The notes beneath the pieces are model-generated. The model made no database searches. It saw only the letters and a list, made by a program, of their open reading frames with translations, and was not told the origin of the DNA. Position numbers and translations under genes: made by a program. From Planobacterium oryzisoli (GTDB taxonomy: Bacteria > Bacteroidota > Bacteroidia > Flavobacteriales > Weeksellaceae): DNA of 64,000 bases. Shown piece by piece: positions 43,301 to 50,676 of the stretch (position 1 is its first letter; each line of letters opens with the position of its first letter). The stretch is from positions 1 to 64,000 of the forward strand of contig NZ_JADKYY010000010.1 in assembly GCF_015354315.1 (NCBI RefSeq). The letters are read 5' to 3'.

Positions 43301-44272
43301 ATCCGAAGTGCTATATTTTAAAGTTTCCCTACCTTTCTCGTTCACTGCTATGATATTTCCTTCTAGATCATGCATGGTCATTAGGCCAATTGCATTTTCG
43401 AAAAACCGTTGGAATCTTTGTTGGGAACGTTCGACTTTTAAATTTTCAGAAAGTAAATGTGTTACGTTTTTACCAAAGCAGAATTGATGGGAGGAATCTT
43501 TAGCAGGCTTTAGATGCCACTCTACAATAACATCTTCAACATCCGTTTGTATGGTGGTGATAAAGAAATCTTCGCCCTTACCACTAATTAAATGGTCGCC
43601 TAAGGTACTGCTACTGGCTTTGGAGATAGTTTGGAGAAGTTGATAAAAATTATTATTTTCAATGATGCGACTAGATCCACATATACGCTCAAATGCCTTA
43701 TTGTATTCGATGATTTGGTCATTACAGTCCAGAACACAAACTAAATTGGTGGTAAGGTTATAAATGTCTTCAAAAAATCCCGATTGCATACTTGTTTTCT
43801 TCTCTTGAAGCAAGTGTCTTACCACTCGCAGTATCTCTTCAATGGATTCCTTTTGGTCGTCTGTGAAGGGGTTTACATGATTATGTACTATAATTAAGCT
43901 ACCTACGACGATGTCTTTATCTAAATGAAGAGGGAAGCCAGAATAGTATAGGGGACTATTTGAATTGTCGACCGAAGTAAATCTATCTTCTTCAGATGGA
44001 TAGACTCCACTATACACTGAGGAACTTCCAAGTATGTCAAGAGAAATATGTTCTGTAAGATTAGTGAAAGAGTCCTTTGAGCCGTGCGAAGCAATTATAC
44101 AGGGTTTTTCTTTGCCAGCGACCACTAAGGCAACAAAGGGTGCCCTGGCAATGATTGAAACTGCGTGAAGTAAAGCATGTATTTTAGGATCCTGAGTGTC
44201 TTTTATAGCGCCAATTATCTCCAATTGTTGGAGTTTTTCCTGACTGAGATTTTCTTTTATTTTTTGGGGCAT
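40361..44272 (-). CDS. Soluble hybrid histidine kinase (GAF, PAS, REC, REC, Hpt)
   Basis: 1303 residues without any membrane segment. In order: GAF-like domain (about 20-155), four PAS-like domains (about 165-275, 285-400, 405-525, 535-650; each ends near a VTE or ITN linker), HisKA with H676 (MSHEIRTPLNG), HATPase (NALKFT, DTGIGIP, GGTGLGL; about 780-890), REC1 with D958, REC2 with D1109, and Hpt with H1247 (AHKLKGTSS). This is a full His-Asp-Asp-His phosphorelay in one chain, and the receiver encoded next could take the phosphate from the Hpt. It starts the four-gene operon that ends with the glycan synthase fusion. The input signal is unknown but must be sensed inside the cell. Confidence 0.9.
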   Translation of the reverse strand: MPQKIKENLSQEKLQQLEIIGAIKDTQDPKIHALLHAVSIIARAPFVALVVAGKEKPCIIASHGSKDSFTNLTEHISLDILGSSSVYSGVYPSEEDRFTSVDNSNSPLYYSGFPLHLDKDIVVGSLIIVHNHVNPFTDDQKESIEEILRVVRHLLQEKKTSMQSGFFEDIYNLTTNLVCVLDCNDQIIEYNKAFERICGSSRIIENNNFYQLLQTISKASSSTLGDHLISGKGEDFFITTIQTDVEDVIVEWHLKPAKDSSHQFCFGKNVTHLLSENLKVERSQQRFQRFFENAIGLMTMHDLEGNIIAVNEKGRETLKYSTSDLKQLNLKNLVPEENLVFLDQYLQRIEKNGSDVGTMVLKSKDGQRLVWMYHNILDYDEQDKPYVISTALNMTERMELEKDLFFTQKILMQTNEVARVGGWHLDLETGKIFWSDSTKRIYKVSDDFEPTLTNILEFYKEEEQLILQNHINTAIEKGISYDFVTEMQTFEGEQIWLRIKGVPEFEKGKCRSLFGIVQDVTEEKKNLIELQRKEAMMRSFAENAPVPLAMLDNDLRYMVMSSAWSNEFDIPQTSIGKHIFEASVVPEERKRLYVNAVRGKEYRNDNFEIIHPEKGRLNYKLVVKPWKISADSIGGVIISIVNITNNINIQKELKEAKELADRASIAKTEFLANMSHEIRTPLNGVIGFSDLLLQTPLNEVQNQYLKYINESGEALLSLINDILDFAKIESGKMELYIEKQNIKELLGQVVNIILYQAQKKGLELLLNVPPEIPETVWMDSTRTRQVLINLLGNALKFTETGEIELKVEQIEKEDSNVTLRFTVRDTGIGIPEDKQERIFDAFTQEDSSVSKKYGGTGLGLTISSNILRYMNSQLTLRSEPGKGSEFSFDLTLPYEESKRAEFKITLKNALVVDDNENNRIIMEHMLRYKGISSVVASSGLEALQILMQRDDFDVILMDYHMPILTGAETITKIQELYKTKGEKQPVTILHTSSEEHELVRKLKLDLNSLYLIKPIKSEELYAILERASLQEDSTYTNPLTDSGPIVTEKDNSTLNHLKILVVDDNPVNRVLNIKMMSTIGSDVQTSEATNGEEALDLCQNNQYDLILMDVQMPIMDGIEATKKIRLLPAYQHTPIIGVTAGNVLGEREKCISAGMSEFLPKPLRRNELETALFSFFPSKHSIPTPKKTALLEDTFPTLDKEILQEQVQGDEEFAQVFLNLVNEEISKAQESLKANALTREELKSLAHKLKGTSSTSGLMRTSNLCKELEEQLKNGNEIEHLLTELKEELIKAQQELENLKLEL

Positions 44273-44291
44273 GAGCGAAAACTTATGTCCA

Positions 44292-44299
44292 CAAAATTA
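44292..44299 (-). promoter_or_regulatory. -7 element of the kinase-to-synthase operon
   Basis: TAATTTTG on the minus strand fits TAnnTTTG, 19 bases before the hybrid kinase start. No TTG at standard spacing. Confidence 0.55.
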
Positions 44300-44331
44300 A
44301 GCAAATAACCTATATCTTTTCGTACTATTGA

Positions 44332-45540
44332 TTAGATGAGCTCAATCTCAGTTATTTCCGGATGCATTCCCACGCGTCCCGGATAACCAATGACGCCAAA
44401 CCCTCTATTTACATATAAATAAGAACCAGCGGATTCGTATAAATCGACCCATTTTTTATACCTATACTGTACAGGCGACCATTTAATGTTTTTTAGGTCC
44501 AGTCCAAACTGCATTCCATGGGTATGGCCAGAGAGAGTGAGACCAATTTTGCTGGGGTGGTGCTTCACTATTTGGTCAAAATGTGTAGGGTCATGACTTA
44601 GTAGCACCTTTGCAGAGTCTACTTCCAAACCTTTGGTAGCCTTGTCCAGATCCCCGTACTGAGGAAAAGGTTTCTCTCCCCAATTTTCCACACCTACAAG
44701 ATGTAGCGCCTGACCATCTCTGCGGATTGTGACGTGTTCATTACGAAGTGTAACAAATCCTGCGTCCTCTTTATAGGATATTAGATCCAGTAAATTCTGG
44801 TCTTTTTCTTTCTCGGTACGCCACTCCACATACTGGCCGTAGTCGTGGTTGCCAAGGACAGAGAATTTTCCATCTTTCGCTTTAAGAGATCGAAACAAAT
44901 GCTGTAGAGGGAGAAGTTCGGTGGCTTTATTGTTTACCATATCTCCAGTAAATACGATCAGGTCTGCGTTTTGCTTGTTTATCAGTTTAAAGGCGGACTC
45001 TAGCTTTTTTGGATTTAGAAAGCTTCCGGCGTGCATATCTGAAATCTGTACGATGCGGTACCCTCTGAAGGCTTCGGGTAGATTAGGAAGTCTAATTTTT
45101 ACCCTCCGAACCTTGTGGCGGTATTTTCCAAATGCAACACCATCAAGGATTAATAGCGTTAGAGTGGCGGCTAGTCCTAACCCTATTCCACTAAGGAATT
45201 TACGCCTCTCGGGCAGATAAGTATCTCCAGGGGTAGTGGTGCTGTACAAGTATTGTCCTGCCCGTATGATATCATCTATGAGTAAAATGATGCCCGTTAG
45301 CAGTTTGGGAAGAAGGAAAGCAAGAAACACAGTTGCTACAAGTTGCACTCGCTCATGATTGTTTTGCTCATCGGAGCGGAACTGAAAGAAATGATAGAGC
45401 AGAAAAATATAAATAGAAGCGGTAAATAGAAGATAAATGTTTCTGGCAGTGGAGCTGGTGAATAGGGATTTAAAACCCAAATAAATGTAAAATTCCAGAA
45501 AGAAGAGTATTCCTGTAAGGATAAGTATACTTTGTCTCAT
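44332..45540 (-). CDS. Membrane-anchored metallophosphoesterase
   Basis: 402 residues. Residues 1-145 contain four or five hydrophobic segments; the rest is a calcineurin-like phosphoesterase with SDMHAG, FTGDMVN, VLGNHDYG, LSHDP and LSGHTHGMQFG, the full metal-binding set. It resembles the YkuE/YaeI group, whose members cleave lipid-linked phosphodiesters or UDP sugars; the true substrate is unknown. It ends 60 bases before the start of the kinase operon on the same strand, but that operon has its own -7 element. Confidence 0.85.
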   Translation of the reverse strand: MRQSILILTGILFFLEFYIYLGFKSLFTSSTARNIYLLFTASIYIFLLYHFFQFRSDEQNNHERVQLVATVFLAFLLPKLLTGIILLIDDIIRAGQYLYSTTTPGDTYLPERRKFLSGIGLGLAATLTLLILDGVAFGKYRHKVRRVKIRLPNLPEAFRGYRIVQISDMHAGSFLNPKKLESAFKLINKQNADLIVFTGDMVNNKATELLPLQHLFRSLKAKDGKFSVLGNHDYGQYVEWRTEKEKDQNLLDLISYKEDAGFVTLRNEHVTIRRDGQALHLVGVENWGEKPFPQYGDLDKATKGLEVDSAKVLLSHDPTHFDQIVKHHPSKIGLTLSGHTHGMQFGLDLKNIKWSPVQYRYKKWVDLYESAGSYLYVNRGFGVIGYPGRVGMHPEITEIELI

Positions 45541-45555
45541 TAAATCAAAATGCTA

Positions 45556-45589
45556 GGGGGCACCATTTATACTCAAAATGCATGCCCCC
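45556..45589. other. GC-rich hairpin between fabH-like and phosphoesterase genes
   Basis: Arms GGGGGCA (45556-45562) and TGCCCCC (45583-45589) around a 20-base loop, unusually GC-rich for this region. No T-run adjoins it on either strand. It may protect or attenuate the minus-strand transcript after the FabH-like gene. Confidence 0.5.
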
Positions 45590-45623
45590 CGGTTTCTTAT
45601 TATATTAAATTATTGTATATGTG

Positions 45624-46691
45624 TTATCCGTGTTTATAAATAACTGCATTGATATTCATCCCTGCACCCACGGAAGCCATTAAAACGTAACCTTTTGGAT
45701 CGAAATGCTGTCCTTCCATACGACCTCTTTTGATAAGATCATACATCGTAGGGACTGTAGCCACAGAAGAATTACCAAACCGCTGAATAGTCATAGGCGC
45801 TACACTATGATCGTAATTGGAAATACCATAGAGTTTAAAAAGTCGGGAGATGATGGCATGATCCATCTTTGCATTGGCTTGGTGCAATAGGATTTTATCC
45901 AGTTGCTCTATAGAAAGTCCTGCCTTTTCGACCGTAGCTTTCATGGCGTCAGGTACATGCTTGAGTGCAAATTCATATATTTTGCGACCACGCATGCGTA
46001 TATATTTCTTACTTTGATCGGCCATTGGATTCAATGACCTTGCGTTTTCTAAGTATTCTATTTCTTCTCCATTAAAGCAAAGAGTGTTTGTAGAGAGAAT
46101 TCCAACATCTTCCCGTTCTGTAGCCTGCACCACTACTCCGGCAGCACCGTCGGCAAAGATCATCTTGTTGCGGTCAAAAGAATCAGTAACCTTGCTTAAA
46201 GTTTCGGAGCCTACAACCAAAATTGTCTTAGCTTTTCCAGCCTTAATAAGCGTGTCTGCCAGGATTAAAGCTTCAATCCAACCTGGGCAGCCAAATATCA
46301 TGTCGTAATTGACGCAACGGGGATTGGCGATGCCCAATTTGTTTTTTATTATTGCCGATAGGGAAGGCATAAAGCTTTGTTGTCCGTGTTCGTCAACATC
46401 CCCAAAATTGGTTGCACTGATAATGTAGTCTAGTGATTCGGGATCGATTCCGGAATCTTCAATAGCAATTTTAGCAGCTTTGGCGGCCATATCGGAATTG
46501 ACCATGCCTGGCTCGAGGTATCTGCGTTCCTCAATTTCGGTAATTTCAACAAATTTTTGAATTACTTCCTTACTTGGTTTGTCTATTAAGACATTGTTGT
46601 CGTCATAGAACACCGAATCTTCGAAGTCCTTACCACTAATGGTAAGAGAGGGTATATAACTGCCGGATCCTATGATAATTGTATTAGGCAT
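45624..46691 (-). CDS. 3-oxoacyl-ACP synthase III-like protein (FabH family)
   Basis: Thiolase-fold enzyme of the ketoacyl-ACP synthase III group, 355 residues from the ATG at 46691. Active-site blocks: cysteine in MIFGCPGW, histidine in LLHQANAKM, asparagine in RFGNSSVATVP. An upstream GTG (46709) is in frame, but a promoter lies just before, and MPNTIIIGSGSYIP begins directly with the first fold strand. It could start fatty-acid chains or make a special acyl product; nothing around it decides. This is longer than E. coli FabH (317). Confidence 0.85.
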   Translation of the reverse strand: MPNTIIIGSGSYIPSLTISGKDFEDSVFYDDNNVLIDKPSKEVIQKFVEITEIEERRYLEPGMVNSDMAAKAAKIAIEDSGIDPESLDYIISATNFGDVDEHGQQSFMPSLSAIIKNKLGIANPRCVNYDMIFGCPGWIEALILADTLIKAGKAKTILVVGSETLSKVTDSFDRNKMIFADGAAGVVVQATEREDVGILSTNTLCFNGEEIEYLENARSLNPMADQSKKYIRMRGRKIYEFALKHVPDAMKATVEKAGLSIEQLDKILLHQANAKMDHAIISRLFKLYGISNYDHSVAPMTIQRFGNSSVATVPTMYDLIKRGRMEGQHFDPKGYVLMASVGAGMNINAVIYKHG

Positions 46692-46722
46692 AAAGTTATC
46701 TGTCTTCACTGTTTTAGGGAAG

Positions 46723-46755
46723 CAAAGTTAAGAATTAATACGTAATCAAGTACAA
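46723..46755 (-). promoter_or_regulatory. Promoter of the FabH-like gene
   Basis: On the minus strand TTG (46753-46755), 22 bases, TAACTTTG (46723-46730). It is back to back with the -7 element of the next plus-strand gene. Confidence 0.65.
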
Positions 46756-46769
46756 AGCAAAATAATTAT

Positions 46770-46777
46770 TAAATTTG
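46770..46777 (+). promoter_or_regulatory. -7 element of the hypothetical-menaquinone methyltransferase pair
   Basis: TAAATTTG fits TAnnTTTG, 16 bases before the ATG at 46794. No TTG at standard spacing. Confidence 0.55.
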
Positions 46778-46793
46778 CCTTTCGATATATCGT

Positions 46794-47366
46794 ATGATTA
46801 AGAAAAATCCAGCTCTATTTGGACTCCTTGTTGCTCTTGGAGCCTTTGCTCTGTCCTTCGGGGTATATTTCCAGTTTCTTGCAAAGAAAGATGTGTATCT
46901 TGTTGATAATCCCACTCCAGAAACATACTACTTTAAAATCAATGCCGGGCCGCAAAAGATTCTGTCTTCTGGACAGTATGTAGAGGTGGATTTAAAAAAG
47001 GGATCCAACCGGATCGAGGTATTCGATTCTGAGAAGAAACTTATGTATGACAGTATGTTCACAGTAAATGGAGTGCGGGGTTTGGTAAACATCACCCACT
47101 CGGATTACTATATACACCGACAATACTATGGCTACGATTTAAAAAAGGATTCACTACTATCCACTTTAGGGCACACGATGATTGATGGAAAGAAATATTT
47201 TGGAGGAGCAAAAAAGATGGATAAATTATATACGGATGAATTTTATTTTAATATCAACGAAGATTACGATAAAGTGGTGAAAAATATTGATAAAGTGGAA
47301 TCCCGTGTGAAGATCTTCAGAAAGCAGGACTTTTTACTTTACTACAAACAATACTACAAATTTTAG
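46794..47366 (+). CDS. Membrane-anchored protein of unknown function
   Basis: I do not recognise this 190-residue protein. One N-terminal hydrophobic segment (about 8-29) works as a membrane anchor or uncleaved signal; the rest is predicted outside the cytoplasm, rich in Tyr and Lys. Residues about 45-95 form a small beta-rich part (YYFKINAGPQ to LVNITHSDYY). No catalytic motif is visible. The menaquinone methyltransferase gene follows after three bases, so they are co-expressed. Confidence 0.6.
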   Translation: MIKKNPALFGLLVALGAFALSFGVYFQFLAKKDVYLVDNPTPETYYFKINAGPQKILSSGQYVEVDLKKGSNRIEVFDSEKKLMYDSMFTVNGVRGLVNITHSDYYIHRQYYGYDLKKDSLLSTLGHTMIDGKKYFGGAKKMDKLYTDEFYFNINEDYDKVVKNIDKVESRVKIFRKQDFLLYYKQYYKF

Positions 47367-47369
47367 ATT

Positions 47370-48089
47370 TTGAAACAAGTTACCCCTTATAACAGCGAGC
47401 AGAGCAAAAAAAGTCAAGTAGAAGATATGTTTGACAATATTGCTCCGAAATACGATCTTTTAAATCATGTACTATCTATGAAAATAGATGTACTGTGGCG
47501 CAACAAGTTGGTCAAATGGTTGAAAAAGGACCAACCACAGACAGTGCTGGACGTAGCAACGGGCACTGGTGATTTAGCAATTGCAGTTCAAAAAGGTACT
47601 GGGGCCAAGGTTATTGGACTTGATCTTTCGCAGCAAATGTTAAACGTGGGTATTGAGAAAATCTCCAAATTAAATAAATCCACACAAATTGAGATGGTGA
47701 AAGGAGATGCAGAGAATTTGCCGTTCGGGGATGATCATTTTGACGGAGTTACCGTAGCTTTTGGGGTTCGTAACTTTGAGAACCTTGAAAAAGGGCTTAG
47801 TGAACTTCTTCGTGTGGTTAAAAAGGAACGCAGCGTCTATATATTGGAGTTTTCAAAAGTGGAAGGATTTCTAGGTCCTTTGTACATGTTTTATTTCAAA
47901 AATATACTTCCTTTGATTGGGCGCATGGTTTCAAAGGATAACCGTGCATATACCTACCTGCCGGATTCAGTAAATGCCTTTCCTTACGGAGAAAAATTAC
48001 GAAAGATACTCTTGACGGTGGGGTTTACTAGAGTAGAATACACCAAAGTAAGTATGGGAATTGCCACCATTTACAAGGCTACCAAGTAA
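47370..48089 (+). CDS. menG: Demethylmenaquinone methyltransferase
   Basis: Last step of menaquinone synthesis, using S-adenosylmethionine. 239 residues with the UbiE/MenG signatures: VEDMFDNIAPKYDLLNHVLS near the N terminus, DVATGTGDLAI as SAM loop, and the block FGVRNFENLEKGL. The start is TTG three bases after the preceding stop. No other ubiquinone gene is seen and the phylum uses menaquinone, so menG is a better name than ubiE. Confidence 0.92.
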   Translation: MKQVTPYNSEQSKKSQVEDMFDNIAPKYDLLNHVLSMKIDVLWRNKLVKWLKKDQPQTVLDVATGTGDLAIAVQKGTGAKVIGLDLSQQMLNVGIEKISKLNKSTQIEMVKGDAENLPFGDDHFDGVTVAFGVRNFENLEKGLSELLRVVKKERSVYILEFSKVEGFLGPLYMFYFKNILPLIGRMVSKDNRAYTYLPDSVNAFPYGEKLRKILLTVGFTRVEYTKVSMGIATIYKATK

Positions 48090-48173
48090 CGTTAACTTGC
48101 CTTAACCCGTATTTAGCTCACGAGTTGAATGTCAATTTCGGGGAAGCATTCTGTCCTAAAATATCGATTGCTT

Positions 48174-48207
48174 TTGCCTTTAAATGAAAGTTTTTTTTAT
48201 ATTTTTG
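48174..48207 (+). promoter_or_regulatory. Promoter of the coiled-coil/zapA pair
   Basis: TTG (48174-48176), 23 bases, TATTTTTG (48200-48207). The start codon lies 25 bases downstream. Confidence 0.65.
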
Positions 48208-48232
48208 CAATAGTTAGAATGAAAAGTCTAAG

Positions 48233-48535
48233 ATGCTAAAGGATTTGGAAAATGATTTCTCTGTTTTAGAAAGAAGGATTCTGAGTCTTAAGAAAGAGTA
48301 TCAGGATCTTCAGTTTCAGCTTGCAGAACTTACTGCGGAACATAAAATACTGCAGGATAAACTAGCGCTTGAACGCAGAAGAAGTCAACAACTTGAGGAA
48401 GAGCATAAAAGCATTAAACTTCATTCTGCAATTTCAGGTAATCCAGACCATAACCGCTTAATGAAAAACCATATTAATCGGCTAATAAAGGAAGTAGATT
48501 TATGCATTGCAGAACTTCAGCATAAGGGATTATAA
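48233..48535 (+). CDS. Short coiled-coil protein before zapA
   Basis: 100 residues, almost entirely one predicted coiled coil: heptads with Leu/Phe/Ile spacing run from about residue 3 to 60 (LENDFSVLERRILSLKKEY and onward), ending in a second helix near 78-97. No other motif. The stop codon is directly followed by the zapA ATG, so translation is coupled. By size, fold and place it may be a division-linked partner of ZapA comparable to ZapB, but I see no sequence similarity to ZapB and the role is inference. Confidence 0.65.
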   Translation: MLKDLENDFSVLERRILSLKKEYQDLQFQLAELTAEHKILQDKLALERRRSQQLEEEHKSIKLHSAISGNPDHNRLMKNHINRLIKEVDLCIAELQHKGL

Positions 48536-48823
48536 ATGGAGGTAAGACGAATAACCATTACGATTGCAGGAAGAAATTATCCTCTCAATGTGCCTTCCAA
48601 TGAGGAGGAAACCCTACGTAAAGTGGGAAAGCAGATTGAGACTATGATTAAGGAATTTGAATCCAATTTTGACATACGGGACAAGCAGGATGCCTTGGCT
48701 ATGTGTGCACTCAAATTAGGGACCAACGCTGAAGTAGTACAAAGTACTAATGATAAAAATATTAATGCTTCATTACAGCGTGTTCAGCATCTGAATAAGC
48801 TTTTAGAAGCAATGGAAAAGTAG
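48536..48823 (+). CDS. zapA: Cell division protein ZapA
   Basis: 95 residues. The N-terminal part RRITITIAGRNYPLNVP followed by EEETLRKVGKQIETMI is the ZapA pattern; the second half is a helix for dimerisation through a coiled coil. ZapA cross-links FtsZ filaments at the division ring. It starts right after the coiled-coil gene and is followed by the 6S-like RNA, as zapA is in E. coli. Confidence 0.82.
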   Translation: MEVRRITITIAGRNYPLNVPSNEEETLRKVGKQIETMIKEFESNFDIRDKQDALAMCALKLGTNAEVVQSTNDKNINASLQRVQHLNKLLEAMEK

Positions 48824-48840
48824 ATTTTCTTTTCCAGACA

Positions 48841-49010
48841 TCTGCCTACAGTAGTTCTAACACATTACAGGTAAACTCAACGCTAAACAATTACCGGGCG
48901 AAAGTTTACGGAATGGCGTGCCGTCTTGCGCGGATTACAAACCGTAAAAAACAGCTCAAATCGTGTTGATTAGGAGTTTACTCTATATCATTGAACTGCT
49001 GTAGGTTTTT
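48841..49010 (+). ncRNA. ssrS: Candidate 6S RNA
   Basis: A gene-free stretch that folds as a long rod. The closing stem pairs CCTACAGTAGTT (48845-48856) with AACTGCTGTAGG (48994-49005), 12 bp with one G-U, and a nine-base T-run follows. Inside are open bulges of 14 and 12 bases, a perfect 8-bp stem GTAAACTC (48871-48878) / GAGTTTAC (48974-48981), and an inner stem TTTACGG (48905-48911) / CCGTAAA (48942-48948) with a CCG/CGG tip. Length (about 165), rod shape, open bulge and place right after zapA fit 6S RNA, which binds RNA polymerase. Known as 6S-Flavo in this group; assignment by fold and place. Confidence 0.65.
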
Positions 49011-49048
49011 TTTTAAACAAATTGAAACAAATTAAACTAGAATAAAAT

Positions 49049-50620
49049 ATGGATATAGTACACTTAGTAATTGGCATTGTTGCCTTATTGATTGGAGGTG
49101 TTCTTGGCATGCTTTACAGCCGTAGCTCACTAAATTCCAAGGCAAAATTTATAATTCAAGACGCCAAGAAGAATGCAGAAAATTTACTTGAAAAGGCCTC
49201 TGTGCAAGCAGAATCTATAAAGAAGGAAAAGCAGTTACAGGCAAAGGAAAAGTTCTTAGAGTTAAAATCCCAACACGATGCAGATATTCAACAGAGAGAA
49301 AGAAAAATGCAGGAAGCCGAAAAGCGGATTAAAGATAAAGAACAGAAACTCAACGATGATCTGAGTCGAAATGGCAAACTGGAAAAGGATCTAGACAGAC
49401 AAATTGCAGATTACGCAAAGAAGACTGAATTCTTAGAGCGTAAGCAGGCAGAATTAGATACTATTACTGCGCAGAAAATTGAAATTCTGGAGAAGATTGC
49501 AGGGTACTCTGCGGATGATGCCAAGGCAGAGTTGGTGGAGACTCTAAAAGCCGAAGCCAAGACTCGTGCGCAGGCACATGTACAAACTATCATGGAGGAG
49601 GCCCAGCTTAATGCGAAGAATGAAGCAAGAAAAATTGTCATTCAGACCATCCAGCGTATTGGGACCGAACAGGCCATTGAAAACTCTGTGTCCGTTTTTA
49701 ACATTGAATCGGATGAGATCAAAGGAAGAATCATTGGTAGAGAGGGACGAAATATTAGAGCTTTAGAAGCTGCAACTGGTGTGGAAATTATAGTCGACGA
49801 TACTCCGGAGGCAATATTGCTGTCTTGTTTTGATCCTGTTCGCAGGGAAATTGCAAGGCTTTCTTTGCACCGCTTGGTAACCGATGGAAGAATTCACCCG
49901 GCTCGTATTGAAGAAGTTGTTGAGAAGACTAAAAAGCAAATTGAGGAGGAGATCATTGAAATAGGGAAACGTACGATAATTGATTTAGGTATACATGGTT
50001 TGCACCCTGAGTTGGTGAAGATTGTAGGTCGCATGAAGTACAGGTCCTCCTACGGTCAGAACCTTCTTCAGCATTCCAGAGAAGTGGCCAACATTGCGGC
50101 AACGATGGCGGCTGAATTAGGATTAAACGTTAAACTTGCTAAACGTGCGGGACTATTACATGATATTGGTAAAGTTCCAGAACAGGAATCTGAGCTTCCG
50201 CATGCATTGCTAGGTATGCAATGGGCTGAAAAATATGGTGAAAATGCGGAGGTTATTAACGCCATTGGAGCACACCACGATGAAGTGGAGATGACTTCGC
50301 TATTGTCTCCTATAATCCAAGTGGCGGATGCTATTTCTGGTGCTAGACCAGGCGCCAGAAGACAGGTACTTGAATCGTATATTCAAAGACTTAAGGACTT
50401 AGAGGCCGCAGCGATGAGTTTTGAGGGCGTCTCTAGTGCTTATGCAATACAGGCAGGTCGTGAGCTACGGGTTATGGTTGAAAGTGGCCGAGTAAATGAC
50501 GATGCTGCTTCCCAATTATCGTACGATATATCAGAAAAGATTCAAAACGAACTTACTTACCCTGGACAGGTCAGGGTGACGGTAATCCGAGAAACCCGAG
50601 CAGTTAATATTGCACGATAA
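49049..50620 (+). CDS. rny: Ribonuclease Y
   Basis: Membrane-anchored endoribonuclease that starts bulk mRNA decay. One N-terminal membrane segment (about 3-25), then a long charged coiled coil (about 30-200), a KH domain ([20 protein letters not shown], about 230-260) and an HD domain with LLHDIGK and HHDEVE. 523 residues, full length. The start follows the 6S-like RNA by about 40 bases. It is closed by a terminator. Confidence 0.95.
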   Translation: MDIVHLVIGIVALLIGGVLGMLYSRSSLNSKAKFIIQDAKKNAENLLEKASVQAESIKKEKQLQAKEKFLELKSQHDADIQQRERKMQEAEKRIKDKEQKLNDDLSRNGKLEKDLDRQIADYAKKTEFLERKQAELDTITAQKIEILEKIAGYSADDAKAELVETLKAEAKTRAQAHVQTIMEEAQLNAKNEARKIVIQTIQRIGTEQAIENSVSVFNIESDEIKGRIIGREGRNIRALEAATGVEIIVDDTPEAILLSCFDPVRREIARLSLHRLVTDGRIHPARIEEVVEKTKKQIEEEIIEIGKRTIIDLGIHGLHPELVKIVGRMKYRSSYGQNLLQHSREVANIAATMAAELGLNVKLAKRAGLLHDIGKVPEQESELPHALLGMQWAEKYGENAEVINAIGAHHDEVEMTSLLSPIIQVADAISGARPGARRQVLESYIQRLKDLEAAAMSFEGVSSAYAIQAGRELRVMVESGRVNDDAASQLSYDISEKIQNELTYPGQVRVTVIRETRAVNIAR

Positions 50621-50632
50621 CAAAATGAAACG

Positions 50633-50661
50633 AAAACCTGACCACGTGTCAGGTTTTTTTT
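50633..50661 (+). terminator. Rho-independent terminator after rny
   Basis: Perfect ten-base stem AAAACCTGAC (50633-50642) / GTCAGGTTTT (50648-50657), five-base loop, eight T. Confidence 0.9.
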
Positions 50662-50676
50662 GATATACCAATTATA

